Origin: Parelaphostrongylus tenuis
Lineage: Eukaryota; Nematoda; Chromadorea; Rhabditida; Metastrongylidae
Assembly (NCBI GenBank): GCA_019055375.1
Contig: JAHQIW010000269.1
Span: forward strand, 62,001 to 126,000
DNA length: 64,000 nt
Direction of reading: 5' to 3'
Positions 37,500 to 50,702 of this stretch are shown here, one piece after another; position 1 is the stretch's first letter; every line of letters begins with the position of its first letter. A program made the translations under genes and the position numbers. Below the pieces are notes generated by a model, which ran no database searches, had not been told where the DNA came from, and saw nothing but the letters and a program-made list of their open reading frames with translations.

Positions 37500-40400
37500 G
37501 TAAATCATTATATTGCACACTTCATGTAATTTACTGCATTACTTTGGCGAGTCAAATCATAGTGATTTACTCGTTTATTGTCTCTGCAGGGCTAAAATAG
37601 GTTGAATGCGAATGTTTGTCTGAAACACCTCGCAGTCAAAGTTCAGTTTCCTCCGACAGTTGCCGATGCTGTGAAGAAGTTCGAACCATATGGACCCGAT
37701 GCTAGCATTCGAACCGCTCTGTTCAGTGCACTTTGCCACATCTCTTCGGACCAATTCGCCATGATGACATTTCGTGGTCTAAACAGATTTTCTGTAAAAA
37801 TTATCTAGGCTTGTACAAAAGGAGCGCAATTGCGACCGAGAGAGTTCCTGATATTGTGAATATGTGTCGTTAATAGTCGCTATTGTCACCATCATGTCAG
37901 GTGCTTTCATACATGCCATTGCGGCAACATTCATACTAGTGCAAATTCCGGTCACTATGGCGTTCATGATGATGCAGCTCGGTGGATCACTTCTCATTAC
38001 TGCAACAAGTCATGAGTCCCAGAAAGATACCTTTTTCTATTACAACAAAAATCTAGAAAAAGCATGTGGCAGTTTTCAACAATGACTTTTACTGATTTTT
38101 GAAACGCTCTGAGCTGTTATACACCACTGAATAGAGCATCATTCTCGGAAAAGATGTAGAAAAGTCATTTGAAAAAAGCGCATTTCAAAGGCGTCAGGTC
38201 TTGTCCCGTTTTAAAAGTTTTTCATTTTCAGAGATATTTTCTATTCGCCTCTGTTCTCTAGAGAGTAATAAACACAGTTATGCTTTTTTTGATGTCTATG
38301 ATACATATGCCTAGAAGTTTTCAAAGAGATGTTAAATAGTGAGAACCTACCCATTTCTGCTAGGCTAAGAACAACTTTCTGGCAATTTAATGGCTCGTAG
38401 TTGGTCCTAACATTAAGTTGACTCAAAATGGTCGAGATTACAGCCTCAGGTAAAAGTGCGCTGCGCCCTTGGCTTTCAAGAACGTCGAAGACCTAAAGAA
38501 CAAATTTTTTACCACTCTAAGAGGCTTATATAAAATTATTTTCATTGAAGTCTTGTAGCGCTCTACCAGTCATTTTATGACTAAAAAGAAAAAAATGCTT
38601 GGAAATCGAGCCCACTTCTTATGCCTTCCAGTTTTTATGAAAGAAATATGAAGTATAAAGTTAGAAACTCACTGTTTGCATTACAAGACGCTGTACAAAC
38701 CCCTTAGCCCCAGCCGCGCTAGTTGCAATACCAGGGACCCGAGCAGCAACTGCAGAGTCTGTAGAGTAAGCCATGTTGATAGGCACGGTGAAACCGCTGA
38801 CGGTGAATGTCTTGGTACCCGCTGCAACGAAGTTTCGCAATTTTCTATTGAATAATCAAATATCAAACCACTATGTTAGATAATTTTCTAGGTTCTTCCT
38901 CTTTTCTTATTTCGAATTCAAAATTGTTGCACTAGAAGCATCAAAATACTATAACTCTTGGGTATTGATGGAGAGTTAAATATGTCCATCTAAATTAGGA
39001 CTGGCAAAGTTTCATCTAAGATCCAAATATTTTCAACAGTCTTCTATTTATCACCTTGACCTGCAGGCACCACTCCACATCCGAACGCTGTCATGATTAT
39101 AGCCGCCATGGAAATCGTAAAGGGACCAATCAGAAGTGATTTCATATGCATTTTCGCTTCTACAGAATCTGAAACTCAGCTGAGCACAAGTTGTCCATGA
39201 ATTTTATTAGACCATTCAGAAAGCAACAACGAATTCGGTATTCAGCACGCATTCACGAGTGATATCGCCCTGGCAGCTCTTTGACTTTATGAAAGTCTCA
39301 AGGATAAGAGACCGTTACAACAGGGATTTCAGTGAATGGACCTATTTCTCAAGTATCGCAATTAAAATTTGGTTCCCGCCTTCTCATCTCTGATGCTGCG
39401 ATATAGAATAGCGATTATCCCAGAAATAAAATATTTGCAATTTAAAACGCTTCAAAACCACAGTTGTATTCTCAGGAGCAAATCTGTAGCGGAAGAGATC
39501 GAACGACAAAGCGGAGAAGGATATTTGCGAAACATTTTTGATAGCAAATATTTGAGAAAGATATATTGTGCCCGTTCTTATGTTGCACACATCCACATTT
39601 AGCACGCATACGAAAAAACCTTTGTTGACGGAAAAGTTGAATGAATGTCAAACAGAAGCTACAGGATTTCGCTGAAAGTTTAAAGTAAAGGGAAAATGAG
39701 GTATCATCATAGTGAACTGACTTATACTATTAAGCAATCCACATTAAAAATTACGTTTCGGAACAATTCGGTTCACATTTTCTTTATTCGACTGATTTTG
39801 AAAACTCGTTTTTTTCGAAGACTCTGTTATAATCAGAGGCTGATCCAGCTATTTTTAAGGTTTTATTACGTTAGTGGCTTACGTGCGTTTTGGAGATCGG
39901 AAGAATAGGGAAGGGTCCGCTTCTCTACTATGTAGGGGTGGGCAGTGCGGCGTGTGACTTTGACAAGTGAGCGAGACCTTCGAAATGTCGGTTCACAGTC
40001 TTCGACGAAACACTTTTATAGAAGCAGTACGTGATTTTTGCCAAATTGTATGCAGTATTGTATTCAAAGTCCAAGGAAAATGCTGTAGCGCAGCTGTCTA
40101 GTTTGAATGAAATGATACTGCTACAGCACATTATTACTTATTCAGTATTATTCGGCGTTCATACACATTTAGCAGAGCCGATGAATCCACAAGCTAATGG
40201 CGCCTTTGATTTGTTGATTGCAAAACAGATAAGAAACAATTATTAGGTTTCGAGTAGCACAATTATCGTTAACATACTGCCTTACGATCACAACTTTCTA
40301 GTTGTAGAACTCGGAGTAAAAGGCGTTCAGAATGACATGTATAAGTCGGCGCTGTCTTAATAGCAGCTTTTTAAACTGGTCAATAAGACTTTTGACTACT

Positions 40401-41450
40401 AATCAGCTTGTGGTGAACTAGTGTACGCTCTTCAATATTACTGAGCACCGCCCTCATCGTTCAAATTATTGAAACAAGGAAATGGTGCCAGCCGATGTTT
40501 CCAGCTTTGCTTCTATACGACGAGCAACGATTGCCTTAGTGCGTCGTTTTGAGAAAAATCCCAAATGCATGTACAACTTCATTTAGCTGCCTCATTCCTA
40601 TAAAGCAGTTTTTTTCTGCCGGCAAGTGAATTAGCTAAAATGGCACCACTACGGTAGCTGTCTTTGTTATCAGAGGCATGCTTGCACTCTGAAGAATAGG
40701 AATTCAAATTTCTAATTTGTTTCACTCCTATTTACTTCAAAACCTTAGAGACTGAATAAGTGAGTTTGACTTCTTATTTCAAGAAGATAACATGTCAGGA
40801 TTTTCAGCGAACCCTCTTAACAAACATTCGGAGAATTGAAATAAACCACTGAGAAAATTGTAGATTTCAACATAACAATGAGAGTTCAGTGTAGTTATGT
40901 AACAATAACTTTGTTTCGTCTGCACATCGCAAAGAAATTGTGAGAAATTGCCGGTGTTCCATAGACATCCACATTTAACCAGAAATTTAGAAAGCTTGGA
41001 AAGATGAGTAAGGAAGCCTTCACTCAGAATCGCGTCAGTCGCGTTCTCAAAAAGGTAGATCTTACTTCTAATCTCTGTTCACTCCAATATTATGAAGTGC
41101 AGGATTTCTGTACCTTCCGGCAAGACCTGATGCTCCAACGTAATCGCTTTTCCTATCACTAATTTTGACACGGCTTCCAATTTGCTTCATCATAGTGAAA
41201 AGCGATTCTAGCATTAGGCTTGCATTATCGAAAGAAGGTGATTCTAACAGTAAGCTTGTATTCTCGAGAAATCTTATTTGCGTGCTGTGGTAATGACAAG
41301 AATATCACATTCCGCCTTCGTGGCTTGATTTTCTTATAGTATTTTGAGATGCTTTGCCGTTGCAAAAAGATGTAATATCACTACGAAATCTACTACAAAT
41401 GTATTTTTGTAGAAGAAAATCGCACATAACTACTGAAAGAATCATCTTCA
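37500..41450 (+). repeat. Right copy of the segmental duplication, carrying gene copy C
   Basis: Counterpart of 3.7-6.2 kb. It includes copy C (37643-39151) plus about 2.3 kb upstream of it that also matches the left copy (39.72-41.45 kb). I see no coding exon in 39.2-41.45 kb, so the matching stretch there may hold upstream sequence of the duplicated gene or an old repeat. Confidence 0.65.
37643..39151 (-). pseudogene. Copy C of an unrecognised secreted protein family (best preserved copy)
   Basis: Five exons on the minus strand: 39151-39055, 38821-38674, 38492-38351, 37999-37890, 37778-37643. Exon 1 is a signal peptide (start MHMKSLLIGPF) ending in FGCGVVPAG. Exon 2 has TFTVSGFTVPINMAYS and PGIATS. 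Exon 3 begins VFDVLESQGRSALLPEAVIS. Exon 4 has a two-cysteine motif (CII, then GIC). Exon 5 ends in a family signature: MANWS, MW, RAVRML, SGP, then SATVGGN and a stop. All introns are GT..AG with phases 1, 0, 1, 0. Two lesions break it: one base missing in exon 2 near codon 40 of that exon, and one extra G in the first bases of exon 5. The mature protein would be small, about 170 residues with few cysteines. Function unknown; secretion is inferred only from the signal peptide. Confidence 0.75.
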
Positions 41451-41867
41451 ACGGAGAGAGCACCTCCTGACGTTCAGGGGATTCTGCCTTCTTTGGAGAC
41501 TCTTGCAAGTGTAAGATTATCGAGTCATGTTGCGACTTCTTTGTCAAAAACCAAACAAGACTGCTCATTATTGACGTAGTTCATTTCTGAATCTAGTAAT
41601 CTATTCGCACTTCCATCTTATTCGACCATCTAAAAATCATATCTACCAACAAACACATCTCACCTATAATGTCCTAACGTCTCAACTTATTTAATGCTTT
41701 GTCGGTTGCAATAAAAAGTTATCGAAACCCAAAGATTTGCGCCCAAATTATACGAGTTTTCATTTTACAACGAAATGAGAACTGCACACTAGAATAGCTA
41801 CTACCTGTTGCAAAACTATAACATAAATTGTTATATTATAAGTATATCAAGCTATTAGAATCATATA

Positions 41868-41967
41868 GAGTATATATATTATATATATATATATATATTA
41901 GTATTTCATTATATTACATATAATATAAATATTGTTATATTATCATATTATGCATAATATATATTAC

Positions 41968-42010
<43 letters not shown>
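41868..42010. repeat. AT-rich microsatellite, (TA)n and TATTA variants
   Basis: Two (TA)n runs joined by ATTATAT-type sequence. Neighbouring sequence is AT-rich and non-coding. Confidence 0.95.
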
Positions 42011-45000
42011 CATGATGTATTCAACATATATGGTTAAGTTTTTTCAATTATCGAAAGCAAGTGTATTGGCAGGTTAATAAGCGATTGTGTAGCAGCAATA
42101 TTGCATCTTAACAGGAACAAAGCATAGATTTCCTGTAACTCTGTAATGTTCCTTACACCATAGGTTCATGAGCCATCGAGTTCAACGTGTATCAAAAAAC
42201 CGGCGTTGCTGTGTTTGATTCGTAGACAAGTGGGCGGTTTGTTAATCTCCGGGAATATTAACAATGATTGCGAGAGTGCTTAGGAGCATCCTCCTCCTAC
42301 ACTTATACTCGCTGAATTTTCAGTTTGTGGAGCATCAATGGTACTCCATTTCCGATGTGCTGAGTTATGTTCCTTTGCAATGACCGGAGAGCTTCTCCAT
42401 TTTTGGGACGATAGGGGTGGGTTGAGCACTACTGATTATGATGCAGTTGATGGCCATTCAAAAATTAGAAGATAAACACTCGGTTATATGTTGTAGTTCT
42501 CTAGCGAAATATCAGGGAAAAAATAAAGTGTCTGACTTTTCTATGAGCAAGGACATAAGTCTCTTTCCAAATCGGTGGCTAACCTTTCGGTAACTTCGCC
42601 TTTGAGACGTAGCAGCCCCGCTCAAGGGTGAACGAAAATTAGTTTAATTGATTCTATCCACTTCTCACTCTTCAGTTTAAATGCCAAGGTTTGATGAAAG
42701 TCAGTCTTCTGAGTTGAGACATATTGATTCAATACATTACTAGGCTCTACGTGCTGCTATACATGTCAGATATGGGTTCCATGCTATACAACGCGATTTG
42801 TATGATTCATTAATTGGACCATTCCGGTGTGGATGTTCTAAACTCCGCGAAGTGTACGATTCATCACGAGGGCAACTTCAGGATTTTAAGGAACTTCATG
42901 GACGCCGAATCCTTCATCTTAACATGAGTTTTGTTGCCAGTTAACTTTCTTGTTATCGAATGATGCTAGCGGTTCTGTTAATAATCGTTTGCATTTGGTC
43001 CTCTCGAGAGATAAAATTATTTTGTGGACAATGATTCCCCAGTAAGACACGAGAAATACTAATTATAGACAGACAACATTATCCTGAATGTGTTGCCAGC
43101 GTGACACTGGACGTCTTCCTACTATGCACGTCCTTGAAAAATATAAAAATTTTTCCATGAAATGACATTATATACCTGGATTTCATGTCTTATTGATATA
43201 TTATTAACATTCGGTTTTCATTATGCACCTTATAAATTTATTATCTACCATGTGATTACTTGTCTAAGAATTTTTGGCTGACCACTGGTCAAGATCCTTG
43301 GCTTAAGACTTTCCTGGAAATATTATGTCATCATGAGTGTTGTGTTACAATCGTGATTAGGTTATAGCAAGCTTTTTCAATTTCTTCAAACAACTCCATT
43401 GCATTATGACTTCTCATAGCGGAATTTCTCATCACACATGACAAATCGGAAATACAGTCGGGCATGTGAAATCAACAACCATTTTATGACATTTTTATTA
43501 ACGCTGACTGAATATGAATAAGCGACTTCGTGTAATTTCAACGAATTTCTGAGCGACAAGGTGTTTCGCCACGGAACCTTCCTTGTTTTTCATATTGGAC
43601 GTTGGACGAAGGCCGCAGAGAGAAAGAGCACTATGTTGTTACCAGCTTCTCGCGTGAGCAGTCGTGTGTGTGCTTAATATGAATTCAAATCCACAGTACC
43701 CATAGCTTTCCACCACAAGTAGTCAAAGTTCGCTTAAGCAGTGCTGCTTTTCGGTATCAGAAGTGTGATTAACAAATTTCGGACTTACCGTGGATCCTAA
43801 TTTGAAATTTCTTCAAAAAATGGAACAGTTTGCAATAACACATTGGACAAATTTACATTCTTACGCAGTAGAGAACATTAGCAGTACTATCTGAAGCTGT
43901 TGAAGTTTTGAAGAGCAACTTCTATACTCTCTGGAACATCATCCTTACACTACTTCAAGCGTCGTCTCTCTGTGCACTGGATACTGAATCAGATTTCGAA
44001 TTCTTTTGCAAAAAAATATTCTATACATTTACTGTAAGATGGCTTATTGTCACGCTTAGATACTAGCCAATTCAAGAAAAACTGGTGACTTACTGAAAAT
44101 CGGTCACTTTGACAGAGAGGGAATTAGCTGACAGTGAACAACTATAATGCCAGTGAGGGTCACTTCAGGACGTCAACAACATGCATTGACGGAAGGTGAA
44201 TGCAACTTTCACAGGCTTTCTTGATTATATTCAACGAAATTTTCCACCTGATTTGAGTATTCGAGCTCCTGTTAGCATACAATTAATAACTAGAAAAGAG
44301 AATTTTACGAATAGGAAAGATAACCAGTATTTGTAACTAATCAGCGGCGACGTCAAAAAAGCAAAATATTAAACAGTCAATTATTGACAGATGTCTTGTT
44401 AGTGAACACCTTTCCGGCTAAAACAAGAACAAACAGTTCTTACCCCACGAAGCAACTAGCTTTGCTACCGAAGATTATAAGGGAGGCAAGTGCTGATGGC
44501 CGTTTTAGGTCACTGGGTTCAACATGAGATTCAATCTCATACACAACGCTTTCTCGAAGGGTATCCTATTATGCATAAAATCTGCTGCCAATGACATGAT
44601 CTTGACTGATTGATCGTCACAGGACGATTACTCAATCACTCACTGACTGAATATGACTGAATGTCAGTTTGACACCAATATTGTGCCACTTATAAATAAC
44701 TGAAAACAATAGTGGGATGATGGAGCATCTTATGTGTTGTGCTCAATCGTTTTCTTCTACTATCTTATAGTAGATGAAACGACGAAACCTAACTGTGATA
44801 ACCTTCATAGAAAGGGTTGTGGATTTTGTTTTACTCTCTTTGCTATTCGCGTTTTTTTTAACGTTTACACAATCGGCCCTTCCTTAGGTCTATGTTACTC
44901 AAAAGGGTCATCATCCAACTACAATATCCAAATTTCACAATAGGACGCGGATTGCTGCTAATGAGCTTGAATTTTCTATTGCGCAATATTTTCGTTAGTT

Positions 45001-45554
45001 ATGGAAAAGCTCTGAAAAAACTTCAACTTTAGAATCTACCACCGAATAGTTCTTTCTAGTTAGTAAAGTTTTATATCTCTGTTCGATTGCTCATTCAAAT
45101 CGAACGAATGGTTGTAAAGCAGATCACTAATCGGTCCACTTCATTTTTTACCTAATGTCTATTTTTATTTTACGCTAGGGTACGGTACCGTGTGAAGTAT
45201 ACAACAACAGTGCCTCTGAAAGGTACAGCAGTAGTTTGAGTCATGTCACGAAAACAACACGTTACGGGACTTGCTCGTATTTTAGAAACTATTGTGGTTT
45301 TACTGTAGTTACCTAGGACAAGAGCTAGACAGGATACTTATCATGGAAACACGACAACCGTTCCGTTCGATTAGCATCACAGAGAAAACATATGTCTTAG
45401 GAATACTACCACATACTTTGGATGAGATGATTTACCTCTACCAGTTTCGGCACGAGTGCAACCATGGGTAACTGCAACTATTCCAGTAGTGCACTGAGGC
45501 TTGCCATCCCTGATGAGCTGGGCTCACCTATTATGCGCATATAGCCTACCAGTC
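42011..45554. other. No gene recognised
   Basis: No frame above about 70 codons and no exon chain could be supported. The sequence is ordinary AT-rich DNA up to the 5' end of the RTE element. Confidence 0.55.
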
Positions 45555-48500
45555 CACGGACCTCCCTCTTAGAGGGATCTCGCCCGGTTAATCGCGAGGG
45601 CACGTGGCGCGTCCCAGGTGGTCGATAGGGAAACTAAACGCGAACCAAGAGCGACTGTGTGCTTCCAGAGACGTAGGTGGATTCGGTGGATAAGCTCCTG
45701 CTTCTGCAGCGCCACTTTGACAAAACTCTATTTATACGAGTCAAATCGGTCAAAAGCCTACAATAAAGCGGCTGGGAAGTACATGGGAGGTGCTTAAGAG
45801 TCGCCTCCAACAGATTAGTTGCTCCCGTTTCTCCAAGAGAGACAGACAAGCCACTCGTAAGAACCCAACCCCCTTCCCCCCTCCCCCTCCTCGTTCAGAG
45901 CCTAGTAAGCGATACGTTGGGTATCAAAATGCTAGAAACAGTAACAAATATGAGCCTCATTCTGCTAATCCCGAAAGAGCCCCTGGTACGGCATTGTCAG
46001 GTAGAACGAGTACGGAGAGGCTGCTAAAATTTCAGGGTTAAACTAGGCTGCCAAAATCGAAACGGACTAAAATGACGATTTGTGTCTACAATGAAAGAAC
46101 CCTTGCTCACAAATTCGCTGTGGAAGATCTATTGATTTAAGCAAAAAGGATAAGGTACGACATTGGCCTGGCTGAGACGAGAAGGCGCCATCCTTTTCAC
46201 GCTGTTCATGACACCGGAGAAGAACTGTTTTTGGAACATGCGATAGCAGATGTGTTGGCGGCGTTGGCTTCCTCGTCAAACCGATTTTGACCGTGAACAT
46301 CGATTCATTTGAACAATCAACACGCCGTATCGGACGATTACGGTTGGTTCAATGCCGGCTTCGACCATCTTCGTTGCTTACGCACCAACATCAAGACATG
46401 ACAAAGAGGAAGTCGAAGCGTTCTATACGGACCTCTAAGAATTCTTCAAAGAATACCATACCTTCTTCAAGGTCCTTGTTTAAGATTTCAACGCGAAAAG
46501 TGGACCTAGAAGGACGTCTGAAGAATGTCACATTGGGACCCACGGACTAGAATGGAATGAACAGGCTGAGAGGCTATCTGAGTTTATCATGGCAACCCAA
46601 ACCATCCATGGTAACTCGCAATTCCAAAAGCCTCTTTTTCAGCGATGGACGTGGAAGTCCCCAATGGAGAGTACCATAACGAAATAGACCACATCGTAGT
46701 AAATCGAAGGCTTTGCCTGACTGATGTAGGTGTTGTTTCCAAGTTTTACACGGGGTCAGACCTTCGCCTCCTTCACGCAACGTTACGTTTTTCGCGGAAA
46801 GGAGAGAATCTGCAAAATTTAAACAACGAAGTCCCAGAACTACCATAGACTGGGATGTATTCAAATCATTAGTCGGCTCGTGGAAAGATACCGTTGTCGA
46901 CAACATTGATGAAGAATACGATCGGCTCGCTGAATATCTTTACGTTAGCGCTATGAAAGCCGAGAGTCCTACCGTCACGAAGAGACGCTTGTCTCTGCAG
47001 ACACTCAAGTTGATACGTCAACGTGGAAACGCACGAGCTATAGGCAACCGAAACCTTACATTCGATCTTGCGAAATGCTTCAGAGAAGCGATAAGAGAAG
47101 GTCTCAAAGAGAGACGAGCAGCAGTTATGACAGAAGCTACAGAAGCTGGGAAGAGAATTCGCAAAGCCCAACGAGGCTTCGCCAATTATAAGACCAAGAT
47201 GATTGCACTCCGATGCCCTGACGGAACGCTTACAGCTTCAAGAAGGGCAACGGAGAAAATCATCCACCAGGACTACTCGGATCTCTTCGATAGCCATGTC
47301 CTCTTAGCGTCATATAAATTGAAAGAGAACGAATTTGTCGTTCCATCGGTCCCCCCTTCCGAAATCCGACGTGCTACGTTGTTGATGAAGAACAGATCAA
47401 CACTCGGTCCAGACATGATTAGACCACAACATCTGAAAAACCTACCGGCAGTTCTCATCAACAACCTGTCCCGGCTCTTCACTCGCTACCTGTCAGAACA
47501 CGAGGTCCTCATTCAATGGAAAACCAGCAAGACCGAGTTATTGTTCATAAAGGGAGGCCTTCACGACATAGGCAATTATCGCCCAATCTGCTTGCTGTCC
47601 GTTGTTTATTAACTCTTCACTCGAGTCATCCTGAACAGGATTGACAGAGCACTAGACGAAGGACAGTGATGCGAACAAGCAGAATTCAGAAGAGCGTTTA
47701 GTACCATAGACCATTTCCTACGATTACAAGACTCACTGAAGTTTCACGAGAGCACAAGCAGCCGCTCTGTCTCACTTTCATTTATCTGGAGAAAGCTTTA
47801 ATTCAGTGGAAACAGAAGCGGTTACATAGGCTCTGGATAACCAGGGCATTCCTACTCAGTATATAATGACCCTTCGTGAGCTTTATAAAGATTTCACGAC
47901 CAAAATATCTCCATTCTACAACAATATCACCATCGACGTAAAAAGAGGGGTTCGACAAGGCGATGCAATTTTGCCGAAATTATTTACTGCCACCCTCCAA
48001 AACGCTAAGCGAACACTTGAATGGGACGATATGGGAGTGAAAATTGACGGTCAAAAATTGAACCATCTTCGTTTTGCTGATGATGTCGTCCTTATAACGC
48101 CAAGCATCAGCCAAGCAGAACGAATGTTGATCAATTTCGACAACGCGTGGGGAAAGATAGGTCTTCATCTGAATCTAACGAAAACGATGTTCATGAGGAA
48201 CGGATGGGTTTTGAATGCCCCGTTCACGTGCAACGGAACGAAAATCGCCGAATGCTCCAGTTACGTCTATCTAGGTCGAAAAATCAACATGATATACGAG
48301 GTAGATCCAGAGTTGAGCACGAGGAAACTAGCGGCTTGGAGAACGTTTGAGAGCATCGAATATGTAGTGAAGAGGACAAAGAACATCCAAACTTCGTGCC
48401 TACCTTTTCGACTCGACGATTATCCCTGCCCTAATGTACGCAGCAGTAACATGGTCGCTACGTAAGCAAGATGAAAGATCAATTGGCGTTATTGAACACG

Positions 48501-48882
48501 CAGTCGAAAGGTCGATGCTAGGAGTATCTCGTATCTCGCAAATGAGAGAAAGGATCTGAAGTTCCGACCTACGTCAACAACCGAAGATCAACAATCGCCA
48601 GGAAATCGAAAATAGGGTGGGCCGGACACGTGATGCGCTTCAACGACAACCGATGGACGAGAGCCGTTACCGACTGAATTCCTCGGGATACAAGCACTCT
48701 GCAGGAATACCACCGTCCCGTTGGCCCGATTTCTCCGCGAAAGCTATAGAAGAAAGATATGATGCTCAGCGAATCCCTAGAGCAAGGGGGACCCACTGGG
48801 CTGCTCTTGCACGCGATAGGGAAAAATGGAAGTGTTGCTCTTACCCGCTCGAGTCACTCGACGATCAACGGGACGACAGAAA
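45555..48882 (+). mobile_element. RTE-type non-LTR retrotransposon, same family, decayed
   Basis: Same family as the element at 12956-16310, with matching 5' leader (CACGGACCTCCCTCTT) and 3' end (GGGACGACAG). The ORF starts near 46072. The endonuclease region is broken by stops and shifts, with a stop just before DFNAK near 46480. Reverse transcriptase survives as two frames, 46953-47612 (STLGPDMIRPQHLKNLP) and 47866-48465 (GVRQGDAILPK, RFADDVVLITPS), so the FADD box is intact here. The C-terminal GHVMRFNDNRWTRAV and RWPDFSAKA segments follow in other frames. I found no clear target duplication. Confidence 0.9.
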
Positions 48883-50702
48883 ATACAGGCTACAGCCTGT
48901 CGGTCAAAGGCGACCACTCTGCCTCCAGCGTACTTTCTACCCATATAATCGCATGATTGGCAGAATTTACGAGCAGAACTAAAATATGCGTATATTAGCA
49001 CAGCAGAACGACGCACATACAAAACGCATGAGGCAATCGCAACCCAGTTTCACGAGTAGAACACGCTCAGGTCCAACCTTCCCATCGAAAACCTGAACTG
49101 TTGCTTCACATCTACATGATTCGATATCTCTGCCACGAATGGCATAACTGCTTTATGATCCTTAATACAAAATTTCCTTACGGATACAAAAGTCGGATAT
49201 GGTGCCACAATATGGGAAACCACATAGGGGTGGACCCACATCTACAATTTGTTGGTCTAGCGTTGTCACAGTGCCAAAATTTGAAACAATTTCTATCTCA
49301 TTTCAGGTGAAATATATGTGTCCAAAAGCACATTTTGACACACAAAAAATAGGTGTGTAATCAAATAGTACAAAAAATGCATCGGGATTTAGAAGGGAAT
49401 GAAAAAAGGGATTTTTTTATACAAGAGTAACAAACACAAGTGCACATATCTTTCATGATGTATCAACAGCAATTGGAGGGTAGGCCAGTATAAAATTGTC
49501 CCGAATCGTTTGAAAAATGATAGTCCGATTTAACATCACTAACACCTATCATAACTTTACCATTCTCCTAGAAAGACACTACTGGAGAAAAGGTGACTAT
49601 CCAAAATCCAAAACAATTATTCAAAGAGGGGCCAATTATACAATAATTGCTCAAATGCATGCTGTAAGAATTATTTCAGACAAAATAGACGGAATAAAAC
49701 CTATCATTACACATTTGCACATTTTTCATTGATAAGCAGAGATACGGATGTGGCTAGAAAGTTTATAGAGATAGACAAAAATCTTACAAAAGAAAACAAT
49801 GATCTAATACGTGTTCAAAGACCAGTGGAGAAATTGCAGTTTTAATTCTTCTCCTTGCGACCCAACATTGGCTTTTTTTCAAACGCTGCACTACACATTA
49901 TTAAAAAGCTTGCGTTATGCACTTTTGCTTTGAATAATCGAACTATAACACAAGTCTTCAAAAGATTTTATGGGTTGAGAAGTTTATATGCCAAAAGCTA
50001 ATTCTAACAAATCTTCCTCTAAGAATTTAAACTCGGATGTAAATAGTGAAAAGGCCCGACAAATTAGGTATGAGGCTATGGAGGTGTTATCCAGTTAAAA
50101 AATCTCTTCATAAGAATTCGACTTTAAAATTATAGCGGTGTCCTTCCTCTATTCACAACAATAAACATGAAGCTTTTTAGGGAAAAATTCAAACACAACA
50201 GTTCCACAATTTGCAGAAAACTTAGTGTACGCATCTGAACCTATTCAGAGCATTCTAGGAAAATTGGAAATAGAAGACCACCGTCAGATACAAAGACTGA
50301 AATTTCTCTATGAAAACGTGGAGGCGCGCGACGCACTGTTGATGCTATAACGTCGATCAGCTAGGCCACTAAATTTTGCCTCATCCACCATATTAGCCGA
50401 ACCTCTCGCTAGTGACCACTTCTTCAAGCACATTGACAACTTTCTTCTCCAAAATGCTTCAGAAATGGAGCCGAGGTTACAACTATCAAAAACTAGTCAG
50501 ATAACTTTAGAAATTGGCATCTCAAGAGCTGCACAGCTCTAAATAATCACAATAAGCAAATGATTCTCGTTGGCGAGATGTTTGGATTTCAGATGTATTT
50601 GGTTCGATTAACAGATTTTTTGAGACCTGAGATCACGGAAGATACAGAATGACAATCCTGCGTTAACTTCCGAACAGTGTAATACATAATCAACATGTAC
50701 AT
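48883..50702. other. Region downstream of suf-1; no gene recognised
   Basis: Lies between the RTE element and the suf-1 stop codon. The suf-1 3' UTR must start at its right edge. Small open frames near 49517-49732 have no recognisable product. Confidence 0.5.
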
